From the NCBI GenBank assembly GCA_016180275.1, contig JACPBN010000075.1, forward strand, positions 1-17,261: DNA of 17,261 bases. The letters are read 5' to 3'. Below, piece by piece: positions 1 to 6,502 of the stretch (positions are counted from its first letter, which is position 1; each line of letters starts with the position of its first letter). This DNA is from Candidatus Woesearchaeota archaeon (GTDB lineage Archaea > Nanobdellota > Nanobdellia > Woesearchaeales > UBA10200). Below the pieces are notes generated by a model. That model saw only the letters and a program-made list of their open reading frames with translations. It made no database searches and was not told where the DNA came from. The position numbers and the translations under genes were made by a program.

Positions 1-2
1 CA

Positions 3-1133
3 AAAGCAAGTTTTAATAATCTCTCGAATAATAACATTACTGTTTATGGCAGAAGCAATGGGTTTGGAATTATTTTATCTGCATCAGCTAATACCGATAA
101 CAATATCATATATGGCAACACCATTAACGCATATGGCTCTGCCAGCAATTATGCTATTATAGTCCAGAATCTGGCAGATAATAATCTAGTATCTTCCAAT
201 ACTGTCCTTACAACAGGCGGGACAGGATACGGAATCTATCTGCAATCAGGAAATACTAATAACATAACTTATAACGATGTCAGAACAACAGGCAGTTCCA
301 GCCAAGCCATCTGGCTGGGCACAACCAACACTAACTTTGTCCTTAACAACAATGTCACTACAACAGGGCAAGACAGCTATGGAATTTATCTACTGACAGC
401 AGTAAGAAATAACATAAGCAATAACATCATCAACACAACAGGCTCTAATTTTCCTAGCGGAATTAATATGGTAACATCATCAAATAATAATAACATATCT
501 AATAATATTATGATTACATCAGGCACAGGCTCACATCGTGGTATAGATATATCAGCTTCAAGCAATAACATCATTACCAATAACCAAATCAATACAACAA
601 ATACAAACGGGTACGGAATCACTTTGCAGTCATCATCAAACAATAACCAAATAACCAATAATATCATCAGTACAACGGCTACAAATGGTTTCGGATTTTA
701 TCTGCTTACTACATCAATCAACAATAACATATCTTACAATACTGTTACTACATCAGGAAACACTGGCTATGGAATACGAATAGATGCTGCTTCACATAAC
801 TCATTTTCAAATAATCAAATCAATACATCCCATGCAACCTCTGCTTATGGCGTATTTTTAAACAGCGCAGCGATTAACAATACATTCACAAATGACAGGA
901 TTACATCAACAGGAGTAAATGATATAAGAATAGCAACAGGCTCAGGAATATTTATCAATGAAACATTCAACACGACAGACATCAGTTTCGCCAGCGGTGC
1001 AGCAGGCAACCTAACAGTCCAATGGTATTTAGATTTAACTGTCCAGAATACGTCTGGCAGTAATCTGCAGAATGCAAACGTGACAATATTCAATGTTTCC
1101 GATATTCAGTTATTTAATGGCTTAACATTATGA
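3..1133 (+). CDS. Right-handed parallel beta-helix surface/fibre protein, N-terminal side (5' truncated, ends at frameshift)
   Basis: The reading frame is open from the first codon of the window, so the true start lies upstream. About 330 residues consist of imperfect rungs of roughly 30 residues rich in Asn, Thr, Ser and Ile, with recurring motifs such as GYGIYLQS, NNISNNIINTTG and SNNNQITNN. This is the pattern of right-handed parallel beta-helix (PbH1/NosD-like) folds, used by viral tail spikes and by archaeal surface proteins. Many N-x-S/T sequons are present. After the helix (about residue 300 on) comes a beta-sandwich-like stretch that is cut by TGA at 1131. The next frame continues the same protein without a stop (entry 1132-2214). 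Its place just before the head-tail adaptor, where capsid or decoration genes usually lie, suggests a virion-surface protein. Host adhesion and glycan cleavage are both possible, and no catalytic residues can be assigned. Confidence 0.75.
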   Translation, partial: KASFNNLSNNNITVYGRSNGFGIILSASANTDNNIIYGNTINAYGSASNYAIIVQNLADNNLVSSNTVLTTGGTGYGIYLQSGNTNNITYNDVRTTGSSSQAIWLGTTNTNFVLNNNVTTTGQDSYGIYLLTAVRNNISNNIINTTGSNFPSGINMVTSSNNNNISNNIMITSGTGSHRGIDISASSNNIITNNQINTTNTNGYGITLQSSSNNNQITNNIISTTATNGFGFYLLTTSINNNISYNTVTTSGNTGYGIRIDAASHNSFSNNQINTSHATSAYGVFLNSAAINNTFTNDRITSTGVNDIRIATGSGIFINETFNTTDISFASGAAGNLTVQWYLDLTVQNTSGSNLQNANVTIFNVSDIQLFNGLTL

Positions 1134-1136
1134 GAC
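1126..1136 (+). other. Frameshift junction in the beta-helix gene
   Basis: Frame reading ACA TTA TGA stops at 1131-1133. Dropping one base (T1131) gives ACA TTA GAG ACT CCG, and the protein continues for 360 codons. Readthrough of the TGA in the original frame would end only ten codons later at TAA 1164, so a shift and not stop suppression is needed. No clean slippery heptamer or SD-like stimulator is visible. Confidence 0.7.
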
Positions 1137-2214
1137 TCCGCATACCATAAATACAACCCTAGCTAACTATGTTTCTAATTCAACAATAATAAATGTCTCT
1201 GCAACTCTGTCTAAAAGCCTAACCATACTCCTCACTCCATTATACACATTCTTCTTCAAAGTACTTGATAATAATGGCTTAGAAATTGATACTGCCAATG
1301 TCACGGTCACAAATACAACTTATACATTTGCTTTTTGTATAACTAATACAACAGGACAATGCACCGTGAATGATTTAACACAGCAGATTGCATATAATAT
1401 AATCTCAACAAAGATTAATTATGATAATGGGGTTAATAACTCACAGACACCAAATGCCACTGGTTATACAGTCGGATTATCAATGGTGATACAGGTAGCT
1501 AAATTTATTATCTATCATCAGCAAACTAACTGCACTAATACAAATCAAACATTTGCATTAAACGGATTCTGTTTTGGGATAGATTATTCTAATGGCACAC
1601 GAACAGAAACAGACTGCACTAACACAAGCGGATTCACTGCTTCCAGTTTGTTATCAACAAATATTCAATGGAACATAGTGCCATTGAATTACTCAGGAAC
1701 GCAGTACGATTCACAGACACCGCCATCTACTATCTACACATTCAGACAGCCAATATACACAAACAACACCCTAAGCAGTGTAATATCATCTGCATCACTT
1801 AGCCTATATAAAGTCACATCCACTCAAATCATAATAGACAGCACAGGCACAACCAACTCATCAGGACTTTACTCTGCAATCATACGCAATAACAGCCTTG
1901 CATACAGCATACACGGCGATAACCAGCAGGGTGGGCTAGGTGCATCTTTATACCAAGCTGTGCCATTATGCCTAGTTGCTGTTACTATTGAAGAGAGAAG
2001 TGCAAACAATATCCAAAACTGTACCAATACAATTACGAATGTGTTAAATGAGTTAAGAGCTAATGCAACAAGCATCAGGAGTGATGTTGCAAGTACAAAT
2101 ACGACTGCTGGAAGCATCTCAGTAAATAATACAGCTATTTCACAATGTGTATGGGGTGCTTCACAAAGTGTTGCTTCATGCAAAACGATTAATAAATTTA
2201 TAGATGGAAGATGA
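1132..2214 (+). CDS. Continuation of the beta-helix protein after the frameshift (C-terminal part)
   Basis: This frame is open directly from base 1132, one base after the stop of the preceding frame, and runs 360 codons to TGA. The first residues, ETPHTINTTLANYVSNST, join smoothly onto the beta-sandwich end of the upstream frame. A carboxypeptidase-regulatory-like segment follows (VLDNNGLEIDTANVTV), then beta-rich sequence with scattered Cys, and finally an alpha-helical, probably coiled-coil C-terminus (NVLNELRANATSIRSDV) ending in a short Cys-containing segment. No convincing start codon with an SD lies near 1132; the first in-frame start-type codon is the GTG at 1366, which has none. It is therefore better read as the rest of one gene than as a separate gene. 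The helical tail could oligomerise the fibre. The frameshift may be genuine inactivation, phase variation or a sequence error. Confidence 0.65.
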   Translation, partial: ETPHTINTTLANYVSNSTIINVSATLSKSLTILLTPLYTFFFKVLDNNGLEIDTANVTVTNTTYTFAFCITNTTGQCTVNDLTQQIAYNIISTKINYDNGVNNSQTPNATGYTVGLSMVIQVAKFIIYHQQTNCTNTNQTFALNGFCFGIDYSNGTRTETDCTNTSGFTASSLLSTNIQWNIVPLNYSGTQYDSQTPPSTIYTFRQPIYTNNTLSSVISSASLSLYKVTSTQIIIDSTGTTNSSGLYSAIIRNNSLAYSIHGDNQQGGLGASLYQAVPLCLVAVTIEERSANNIQNCTNTITNVLNELRANATSIRSDVASTNTTAGSISVNNTAISQCVWGASQSVASCKTINKFIDGR

Positions 2215-2232
2215 AAATGGAGAGTGACTAAC

Positions 2233-3243
2233 ATGCCAGGCGGTTTTTTACCTTATATAGTTTATGGAACTGTTTACAATACAGATGGAACTACAGGAAT
2301 AGGATCAGGAGTTACGATAACCATACGTAACGAAACTAATAACGAGACACAGACAACTACTACGGACAGTAATAGCAGATATATCTTTGATGCAGCTAAC
2401 TTTGCCAGTGGATACTTAGCTACTGATACTTTTACAGTGTTTGTGATTTACACTAATTTGGAAGGTTCTGGTACTGTTACAGTTGCCAGTGATACGCATA
2501 CCCTTAACATCACACTTACAAGTGTGACTACTAATACAGCGATTAACTATACGACAATCCAGAAAGTTTGGGATCAGTTAGGCGGATTAACTTCTAGCGA
2601 TATTTCTGCGCGACGTGTTCTCGATGCTATTCAGCGTTCAGAAAGAGAAATAGAAGATTTTGCGCAGACTAAGTTTGTAAGCACTACAGTGACACAGGAG
2701 ATATATGACTGGAACGAATACACTACATGGAAATCTCCTGAGATGTTGCGTACCTTCAATGGCACAGATAGATATGATTATAGGTACATAAATTATAATA
2801 ACAAGATTAAACTCAAGAAATCCCCTATTATTAGTATAACAACACTGCAGCGTAATACTGCAAGTTCAGATTCTACTGATAGCTGGAGTACATTGACAGA
2901 GCAGACAGGAACAGGTGGAGATTATACTTTTGAAGCAAATACAGCTATAGTATCATTCCAGCAGAACTGGCCCAGATATGGTCAAAGAGCCATGAGAGTT
3001 ACTTATGTTTATGGTTATTCAAGTGTGCCTAAGAGTATTGAAAGGCTTACAACTTTACTTGCTGCAAAAGAAATCTTACTTAGTCAGATGAATAATTCAT
3101 TGTTTACGTCATCTGATAGCTTTAGTCTGGAAGGCATTAGTATGACAAAATCCAATGTGATGAGCCAATATATCAAGACATTGAACGAGGAGATTTACAT
3201 GCTCTGGGATAGAATACCAGTTTCACGGAGTGAGGTAGTATGA
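2233..3243 (+). CDS. Head-tail adaptor (gp6/gp15-like connector) with N-terminal Ig-like domain
   Basis: The start ATG 2233 is chosen because GGAG (2219-2222) is 10 nt upstream; a GTG at 2224 is also in frame. The 336-aa product has two parts. Residues 1-96 form a beta-sandwich of the carboxypeptidase-regulatory/CnaB type (YGTVYNTDG, DSNSRYIF, TLNITL). Residues about 105-336 match the head-tail connector layout: an N-terminal helical pair (ARRVLDAIQRSEREIEDFA), a central beta region, and a C-terminal helix after VPKSIERLTTLLAAKEILL. Adaptors form a 12-subunit ring under the portal and receive the stopper. The usual family length is 100-230 aa, so the extra Ig-like domain is an addition that could project from the neck. 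Its stop overlaps the next ATG (ATGA), and the next gene is a stopper-like protein, which supports the neck assignment. Confidence 0.68.
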   Translation: MPGGFLPYIVYGTVYNTDGTTGIGSGVTITIRNETNNETQTTTTDSNSRYIFDAANFASGYLATDTFTVFVIYTNLEGSGTVTVASDTHTLNITLTSVTTNTAINYTTIQKVWDQLGGLTSSDISARRVLDAIQRSEREIEDFAQTKFVSTTVTQEIYDWNEYTTWKSPEMLRTFNGTDRYDYRYINYNNKIKLKKSPIISITTLQRNTASSDSTDSWSTLTEQTGTGGDYTFEANTAIVSFQQNWPRYGQRAMRVTYVYGYSSVPKSIERLTTLLAAKEILLSQMNNSLFTSSDSFSLEGISMTKSNVMSQYIKTLNEEIYMLWDRIPVSRSEVV

Positions 3244-3623
3244 GTGTTGCAGCAGCGATAAGAAATACAGTCAGAAGAATAATAACAAAATATGGCGATA
3301 GTGTTAGCCATTATGCTCTCGCTAGCGCAACCAAAACAACAAATGACGAGGGTGAAGATACAGTGACAGATTGGGGAACTGCTCAATCTATCAAAGCAAT
3401 TTCATCAAATCATTATGCAGTCAGGACAATCGTAGCAAAGCAAGGCCTTGAGAGTAACTTAGGCGATAGGACTTTACTTATCAGAGATGATGTAACAACT
3501 ATTCCTGCACAGAATGACAGAATAGTGATTGGAAGTTTGAACTACAGAATTGAAGATATTAAAACAATTGATCCTATTGAAGATACTACCATAGCATATA
3601 GATTAGTGATAAGTGAGGAGTAA
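3240..3623 (+). CDS. Head closure / stopper-like neck protein
   Basis: 127 aa. The ATG overlaps the adaptor stop as ATGA, and GAGG lies 4 nt upstream. After an N-terminal helix (residues 2-19) comes a compact beta-barrel-like region with the phrases TNDEGEDTVTDWGT, DRTLLIRDD and DRIVIGSLNYRIEDIKTID. This layout (asymmetric N-terminus, a 'required to know units' beta-barrel with a late NYRI-E strand) is typical of small head-closure proteins of the SPP1 gp16 / HK97 type that seal the portal channel and dock the tail. Position directly after the adaptor agrees. Sequence identity to any named member cannot be judged here, so the call rests on size, order and secondary-structure pattern. Confidence 0.6.
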   Translation: MSVAAAIRNTVRRIITKYGDSVSHYALASATKTTNDEGEDTVTDWGTAQSIKAISSNHYAVRTIVAKQGLESNLGDRTLLIRDDVTTIPAQNDRIVIGSLNYRIEDIKTIDPIEDTTIAYRLVISEE

Positions 3624-3624
3624 G

Positions 3625-4053
3625 ATGGCAATTACATTAGCGACAATTAGCGATCAAGCATGGACTACATTACGTAATCATCTTACCTCTGGTACTTATG
3701 CGCTAAGTACGAGTAATGTGCATGGATCATATAATGACAAGCTAATCGGAGAAGAAGGTTATCCGCAGGTTACCATATACAAGCCAAAAGTAACTACTAA
3801 GGCAGCTAACATGGATTTAAGCTTTACCCAGAGCGATGTACAGTTTTTGATTGAGGTGTTTCATCTCTCTGGCGAAAGTGCAGGTACATTAGCTGATGAG
3901 GTCCATAATAAGATCTGGAGCGGAAGAAGTAGTCTTGCAGATAGTAAATTATTTGTGACAGATATTGACAGGGATGTACAGGACATATTTACAGAAGGTA
4001 GCAAAACTATTCATGTTCATCAGTTGATAGTTAATTTTGTGTTTAACGAGTGA
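3625..4053 (+). CDS. Tail terminator-like protein
   Basis: 142 aa from ATG 3625. GAGGAG (3615-3620) lies 4 nt upstream, and an in-frame GTG at 3613 overlaps the SD and is less likely. The protein begins with a helix (TISDQAWTTLRNHLTS), then carries EGYPQVTIYKPK, a paired beta-strand region, a helix (GTLADEVHNKIWSGR) and a final strand HVHQLIVNFVF. The YP-V strand, helix and terminal strand order matches the tail terminator/tail completion fold (lambda gpU, SPP1 gp17), which caps the tail tube and binds the neck. It lies between stopper and gp10-like genes, as expected. The assignment to terminator and not to another neck protein is by pattern only. Confidence 0.5.
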   Translation: MAITLATISDQAWTTLRNHLTSGTYALSTSNVHGSYNDKLIGEEGYPQVTIYKPKVTTKAANMDLSFTQSDVQFLIEVFHLSGESAGTLADEVHNKIWSGRSSLADSKLFVTDIDRDVQDIFTEGSKTIHVHQLIVNFVFNE

Positions 4054-4058
4054 GGAAA

Positions 4059-4490
4059 ATGGTAGGAATTAAGATAACAACAAACGCAGCAGACATAGCA
4101 AAAAGGTTTCAGGTTGCGGTAGCGAAACTAGAGAATGCAAAAGTAAAGACGCACAGAGGCGCAGCAGCTGCAGGCCAGAGATTTGCCAGGAATATCGCAC
4201 CTAGAAAGACAGGCAGATTAAAGCAGGGGATTACTATTATCAGATATAAAAACTCAACTGCATTGATAAGTAAAGCTATTGGTGCAAATAACTTTCCATA
4301 TAATTTATGGGTGAATGAGAACATACGTACAGTTAGGTTGAATGGTCGCGGTAGGCGAAGGACTTATGCAAGTACAAATAAGACAGGAGTGCCGAGATAT
4401 TTTGATTTAACTACACAATTTTTGCAGACATATTTTCCGATGGAATTGAAGAATAATGTAAATAGAGCTTTACGTAGCAGCTTTAGATAA
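4059..4490 (+). CDS. HK97 gp10-like tail completion / minor tail protein
   Basis: The start is uncertain between GTG 4050 (overlapping the previous stop as GTGA) and ATG 4059, which has GAGG three bases upstream; ATG gives 143 aa. The hallmark is the basic helix followed by RNIAPRKTGRLKQGI (about residues 46-60), the P-x-x-T-G-x-L-x-x-x-I motif of the HK97-gp10/lambda gpZ-like family. Later come a substrate-like YNLWVNENIRTV segment and an amphipathic C-terminal helix. Members sit between the terminator and tail tube genes and help join head and tail. The protein is very basic overall (RGRRRTY near residues 98-104), consistent with contact to DNA or acidic ring surfaces. Confidence 0.72.
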   Translation: MVGIKITTNAADIAKRFQVAVAKLENAKVKTHRGAAAAGQRFARNIAPRKTGRLKQGITIIRYKNSTALISKAIGANNFPYNLWVNENIRTVRLNGRGRRRTYASTNKTGVPRYFDLTTQFLQTYFPMELKNNVNRALRSSFR

Positions 4491-4557
4491 GTAACGATAA
4501 ATGAAGTAAGTGATGACTAGAGGAAAATCAGTAACAACAGTGAGAGAGTGAGAGAAG

Positions 4558-5154
4558 ATGGCAGTAACAAACTTTAAGGCAAGCCATGCAACAATAAAAT
4601 TTAGTACGTCGGCAGTGACATTTGATACATCAACGAATCTTGACGACGAAACTTATGCGACGACAGTAGTAGCGGCAAAGAACATAACTATAACTAGACC
4701 TAAGAGAGAAGTAGAGCAAGTAGCATTGCTAGGCACAAGTACAATAACCATAGGCGCAGGTAATCCGCGCACAGGCATTTTTCAAAATGCTTTTATGGAT
4801 GAAAAAAATGCCAGTAATGCAAAATTTTCAGGAACACTTGTGTTAACAGGTGACGAAGTATTTGAAGCATTAGCGACAGGCTCAGGAACAGCTATAGCTG
4901 GAACAAATGCATCTACTAGATACTCATATGGAGATTCCACGGCAACTACTGGCGCAAGACCTACTGTAGGTGCGATTATGATTACGTTGCATAATAACGC
5001 TACAGATTCATCAGGTGAGGTATTTAGTTGCGTGTTTTCAAATGTCTATGTGAACTTCGGGGACCTTAAGGTGACAGGGTCTGACGGACATTTTGAAATT
5101 GATGTGGAAGGAGAATGTCTACCTGAGGGCTATGCTGATGAGTGCCAAGATTAA
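4558..5154 (+). CDS. Major tail tube protein
   Basis: 198 aa, no TM segment. The purine-rich GAGAGTGAGAGAAG before ATG 4558 serves as a weak SD. The sequence has the tail-tube profile: an N-terminal arm (FKASHATIKFSTSAVTF), strands carrying KNITITRPKREVEQVALLG, then IGAGNPRTG, a helix, an FSGTLVLTGDEVFEALA stretch, and a closing set of strands (FSNVYVNFGDLKVTGSDGHF) with an EIDVEGECLPEG end. The two-beta-sheet plus helix tube fold with a K/R-rich early loop is common to siphovirus and myovirus tubes. It follows the neck genes and precedes chaperone and tape measure genes, the canonical position. Two Cys in the C-terminal part (VEGEC and DECQD) are of unknown role. A sheath protein gene is not visible in the window, so a siphovirus-like flexible tail is more likely. 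Confidence 0.72.
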   Translation: MAVTNFKASHATIKFSTSAVTFDTSTNLDDETYATTVVAAKNITITRPKREVEQVALLGTSTITIGAGNPRTGIFQNAFMDEKNASNAKFSGTLVLTGDEVFEALATGSGTAIAGTNASTRYSYGDSTATTGARPTVGAIMITLHNNATDSSGEVFSCVFSNVYVNFGDLKVTGSDGHFEIDVEGECLPEGYADECQD

Positions 5155-5198
5155 TTCCACTGGACATTGCTATGAGGCACTGGGCAAACACAGGCAAG

Positions 5199-5212
5199 AT
5201 ATATAAATATCG
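5199..5212 (+). promoter_or_regulatory. TATA-box-like element after the tail tube gene
   Basis: GATATATAAATATC is a near-palindromic archaeal TATA-like element 45 bp after the tail tube stop. A start about 25 nt downstream would produce a leader of roughly 110 nt before ATG 5338, with T-runs inside it. The symmetry means it could also fire leftward. Confidence 0.35.
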
Positions 5213-5276
5213 ACGACATTATTTTTTTACCAATGTTTTGCGGTGCGATGTGATGCAGAGTATTGTAAGGAATCAG

Positions 5277-5293
5277 TTTTTTTTGTTTTTTTT
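5277..5293 (+). terminator. T-run terminator candidate
   Basis: Eight T, one G and eight more T follow the tail tube gene, preceded by another seven-T run at 5222-5228. Archaeal RNA polymerase terminates at such T-tracts without a hairpin. It probably separates the heavily needed tail tube transcript from the downstream chaperone/tape measure genes. Confidence 0.55.
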
Positions 5294-5295
5294 AA

Positions 5296-5305
5296 TTTTA
5301 TAAAA
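5296..5305 (+). promoter_or_regulatory. TATA-box-like palindrome before the zinc-protein gene
   Basis: TTTTATAAAA directly after the T-run. A transcription start about 25 nt downstream falls near 5326, at the SD GGAGTGA (5326-5332), leaving a very short leader to ATG 5338. It is the best placed promoter for the 5338 gene. Confidence 0.4.
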
Positions 5306-5337
5306 TGAAGAATAGAAGAATTATAGGAGTGATAGTG

Positions 5338-5733
5338 ATGACAGATACAAAAGAAAAGGCTGAGAGTTTAGCGAAACAATTAGGTACAAAAATTACATAT
5401 CAAGAAGGAGAGACGTATAATGATTTCATTAAACGCTTCAATACTCGTACAAATAAGAAAGGCAATGTGATCTGTTCAGTATGTGCAGGTGATTTTCCAG
5501 TGCATCATGCGATGGCTTGGATTGATGATTGCGAAGCGAATTACAACGGCATTAACTGGGTAAAGATGATGCAGGACCATAAGAATACCCATGTACTTAA
5601 TTACATACTAAGCACTGGCGAATATCCGCTGCCGCAACCAGAGGTTAAGACTGAAGAGAAGAAAGAAGAGCCAAAGAAAACAAGTACACTTACAGGAGAG
5701 GAGTTAGAAGAGTATCCAGAGGATAATAAATAA
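5338..5733 (+). CDS. C2H2-like zinc-finger protein in the tail chaperone region
   Basis: 131 aa from ATG 5338, chosen because GGAGTGA (5326-5332) sits 5 nt upstream; an upstream ATG at 5305 has no SD. Residues 7-25 form a short helix and strand (AESLAKQLGTKITYQEG). C46-x2-C49 follows (CSVCAGDFP), and after about 30 residues MMQDHKNTH gives H81-x3-H85. Together these form a C2H2-like zinc site with an unusually long loop that also holds H56-H57 and C65. The C-terminal third is charged and Lys/Glu-rich, probably disordered. The N-terminal half resembles the 79-aa protein encoded at 6263, so the two are paralogues flanking the chaperone gene. A role in tail assembly, or in regulation of late genes, is inferred from position only. 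Confidence 0.6.
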   Translation: MTDTKEKAESLAKQLGTKITYQEGETYNDFIKRFNTRTNKKGNVICSVCAGDFPVHHAMAWIDDCEANYNGINWVKMMQDHKNTHVLNYILSTGEYPLPQPEVKTEEKKEEPKKTSTLTGEELEEYPEDNK

Positions 5734-5742
5734 AAAGAAAAT

Positions 5743-5816
5743 GGCAGGGTAGCCAAATTGGTAAGGCACATAGTCCGTCAAACTGTGCATTGTGGGTTCA
5801 ATTCCCACCCCTGCCT
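5743..5816 (+). tRNA. tRNA, anticodon GTC (Asp-like), atypical anticodon arm
   Basis: A 74-nt cloverleaf with acceptor GGCAGGG/CCCTGCC (seven pairs), D-stem GCC/GGC with a GGTAA loop, T-stem GTGGG/CCCAC and loop TTCAATT, discriminator T5816, no encoded CCA. The anticodon arm is odd: CATAGT/ACTGTG makes six pairs around the loop CCGTCAA, so position 33 is C instead of the near-universal T. Counted as a five-pair stem the loop would have nine bases. Its central triplet is GTC (5777-5779), which would read Asp codons, but the T discriminator does not fit the usual G of Asp tRNAs. The gene lies 9 nt after the zinc-protein stop on the same strand and has no well-spaced promoter of its own, so it may be cut from the late mRNA. 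Confidence 0.85.
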
Positions 5817-5868
5817 GCTTTTCACCTTGGATAAAACAGTCCCTACTAAGCTAAGGTAAGTGACAGAA

Positions 5869-5878
5869 GTATATAAAC
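5869..5878 (+). promoter_or_regulatory. TATA box for the tail chaperone gene
   Basis: GTATATAAAC, a good archaeal TATA box. A start about 25 nt downstream falls close to 5900, just before the SD GGAGGA (5905-5910) of the gene starting at 5920. It would restart transcription after the tRNA. Confidence 0.5.
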
Positions 5879-5919
5879 TTTGCGGAAAAAACTGAAGAAA
5901 CGAAGGAGGATTGATTGAT

Positions 5920-6270
5920 ATGGGAAAATATGGAAATAATATTTATGTATGGAATTTGATGGTTGGTGGAGCTGACTTAAAACTGCATCCGACAACAGAT
6001 GATAATTTTAAATTACTTGAGATACAAAAATTAAGCAAACAAAAGAAAGATCCTGTTTATGCGATGAAGCAGATAGGTGAATTAATTAAAGAAATAATAA
6101 AGAGAGATTATCCACCGCTTAATGACGAGGAACGCAAGGAATTAGATAATTATATAGGCTTTAACTTAAGTAAGCTACAGATAGAATTACTTAAGCAGTT
6201 TGGTTGGGCTACTGATGAAAGTATCGAACAATTCAAAGAACAGGCATTGAAAGAGGCATTAGATGACTAA
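5920..6270 (+). CDS. Tail assembly chaperone-like protein
   Basis: 116 aa from ATG 5920, with the strong SD GGAGGA 9 nt upstream; TTG 5911 abuts the SD and is rejected. The protein opens with a tryptophan-containing strand (NNIYVWNLMVGG) and a short H-P-T-T-D-D-N-F-K-L link. It continues as helices, including PPLNDEERKELDNYIGFNLS and KLQIELLKQFGWATDESI. Small helical proteins of this kind, lying between the tail tube and the tape measure genes, act as chaperones that coat the tape measure during tube assembly (lambda G/T role). The C-terminal part resembles 'E-x-x-x-L-D-x-Y-I' chaperone segments known from siphoviruses. The overlap with the next gene is 8 nt and shows no slippery sequence, so the usual chaperone frameshift is not seen. 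Confidence 0.55.
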   Translation: MGKYGNNIYVWNLMVGGADLKLHPTTDDNFKLLEIQKLSKQKKDPVYAMKQIGELIKEIIKRDYPPLNDEERKELDNYIGFNLSKLQIELLKQFGWATDESIEQFKEQALKEALDD

Positions 6271-6502
6271 TCTACAAGCAACTGAGTTAGCTCGAAAGCT
6301 GGGTGTTAAAGTAATCTATGAAGATGAGATAGATCCTGCGGAGCAGCTACGTAAGGTAATTGCTATGTATGAGTATGAGTTTAAGTGCGAAGTAACAGGT
6401 AATTACCCTATGCAGAAATTCCTTACAAACCTTAAATATCTGATGGAAGTCAAAGAAAAAGAAAAAGAAGATTATGAGAAAGCTAATCGAGGTTTAAGAT
6501 AA
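6263..6502 (+). CDS. Small paralogue of the zinc protein, second chaperone candidate
   Basis: 79 aa. The ATG overlaps the end of the chaperone-like gene by 8 nt (ATGACTAA), so translation is probably coupled. Residues 5-20 (ATELARKLGVKVIYED) match residues 8-23 of the 5338 product (AESLAKQLGTKITYQE). Residues 42-50 (CEVTGNYPM) align with CSVCAGDFPV there, allowing one gap. The second Cys and the His pair are missing here, so zinc binding has probably been lost. The C-terminus is a charged helix (KEKEKEDYEKANRG). Position directly before the tape measure gene is that of the second tail assembly chaperone in many siphoviruses. Its function is inferred from that position. Confidence 0.6.
   Translation: MTNLQATELARKLGVKVIYEDEIDPAEQLRKVIAMYEYEFKCEVTGNYPMQKFLTNLKYLMEVKEKEKEDYEKANRGLR

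Noticed and set aside
3..1000. CRISPR-like or other DNA direct repeats.
   Set aside because: The periodic words (acaacagg, ggctatggaat) are degenerate and in frame with protein rungs of the beta-helix; there are no equal spacers.
1131..1166. TGA recoded as an amino acid in this virus.
   Set aside because: Reading through ends ten codons later at TAA 1164, and several other genes end cleanly at TGA next to the following start.
5743..5816. Attachment site of an integrated virus at the tRNA.
   Set aside because: No integrase gene, no duplicated tRNA 3' end elsewhere in the window, and the tRNA lies between structural genes.
6255..6275. Programmed frameshift between the two chaperone-position genes.
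   Set aside because: No slippery heptamer is present; the overlap ATGACTAA is a simple coupled restart with its own ATG.
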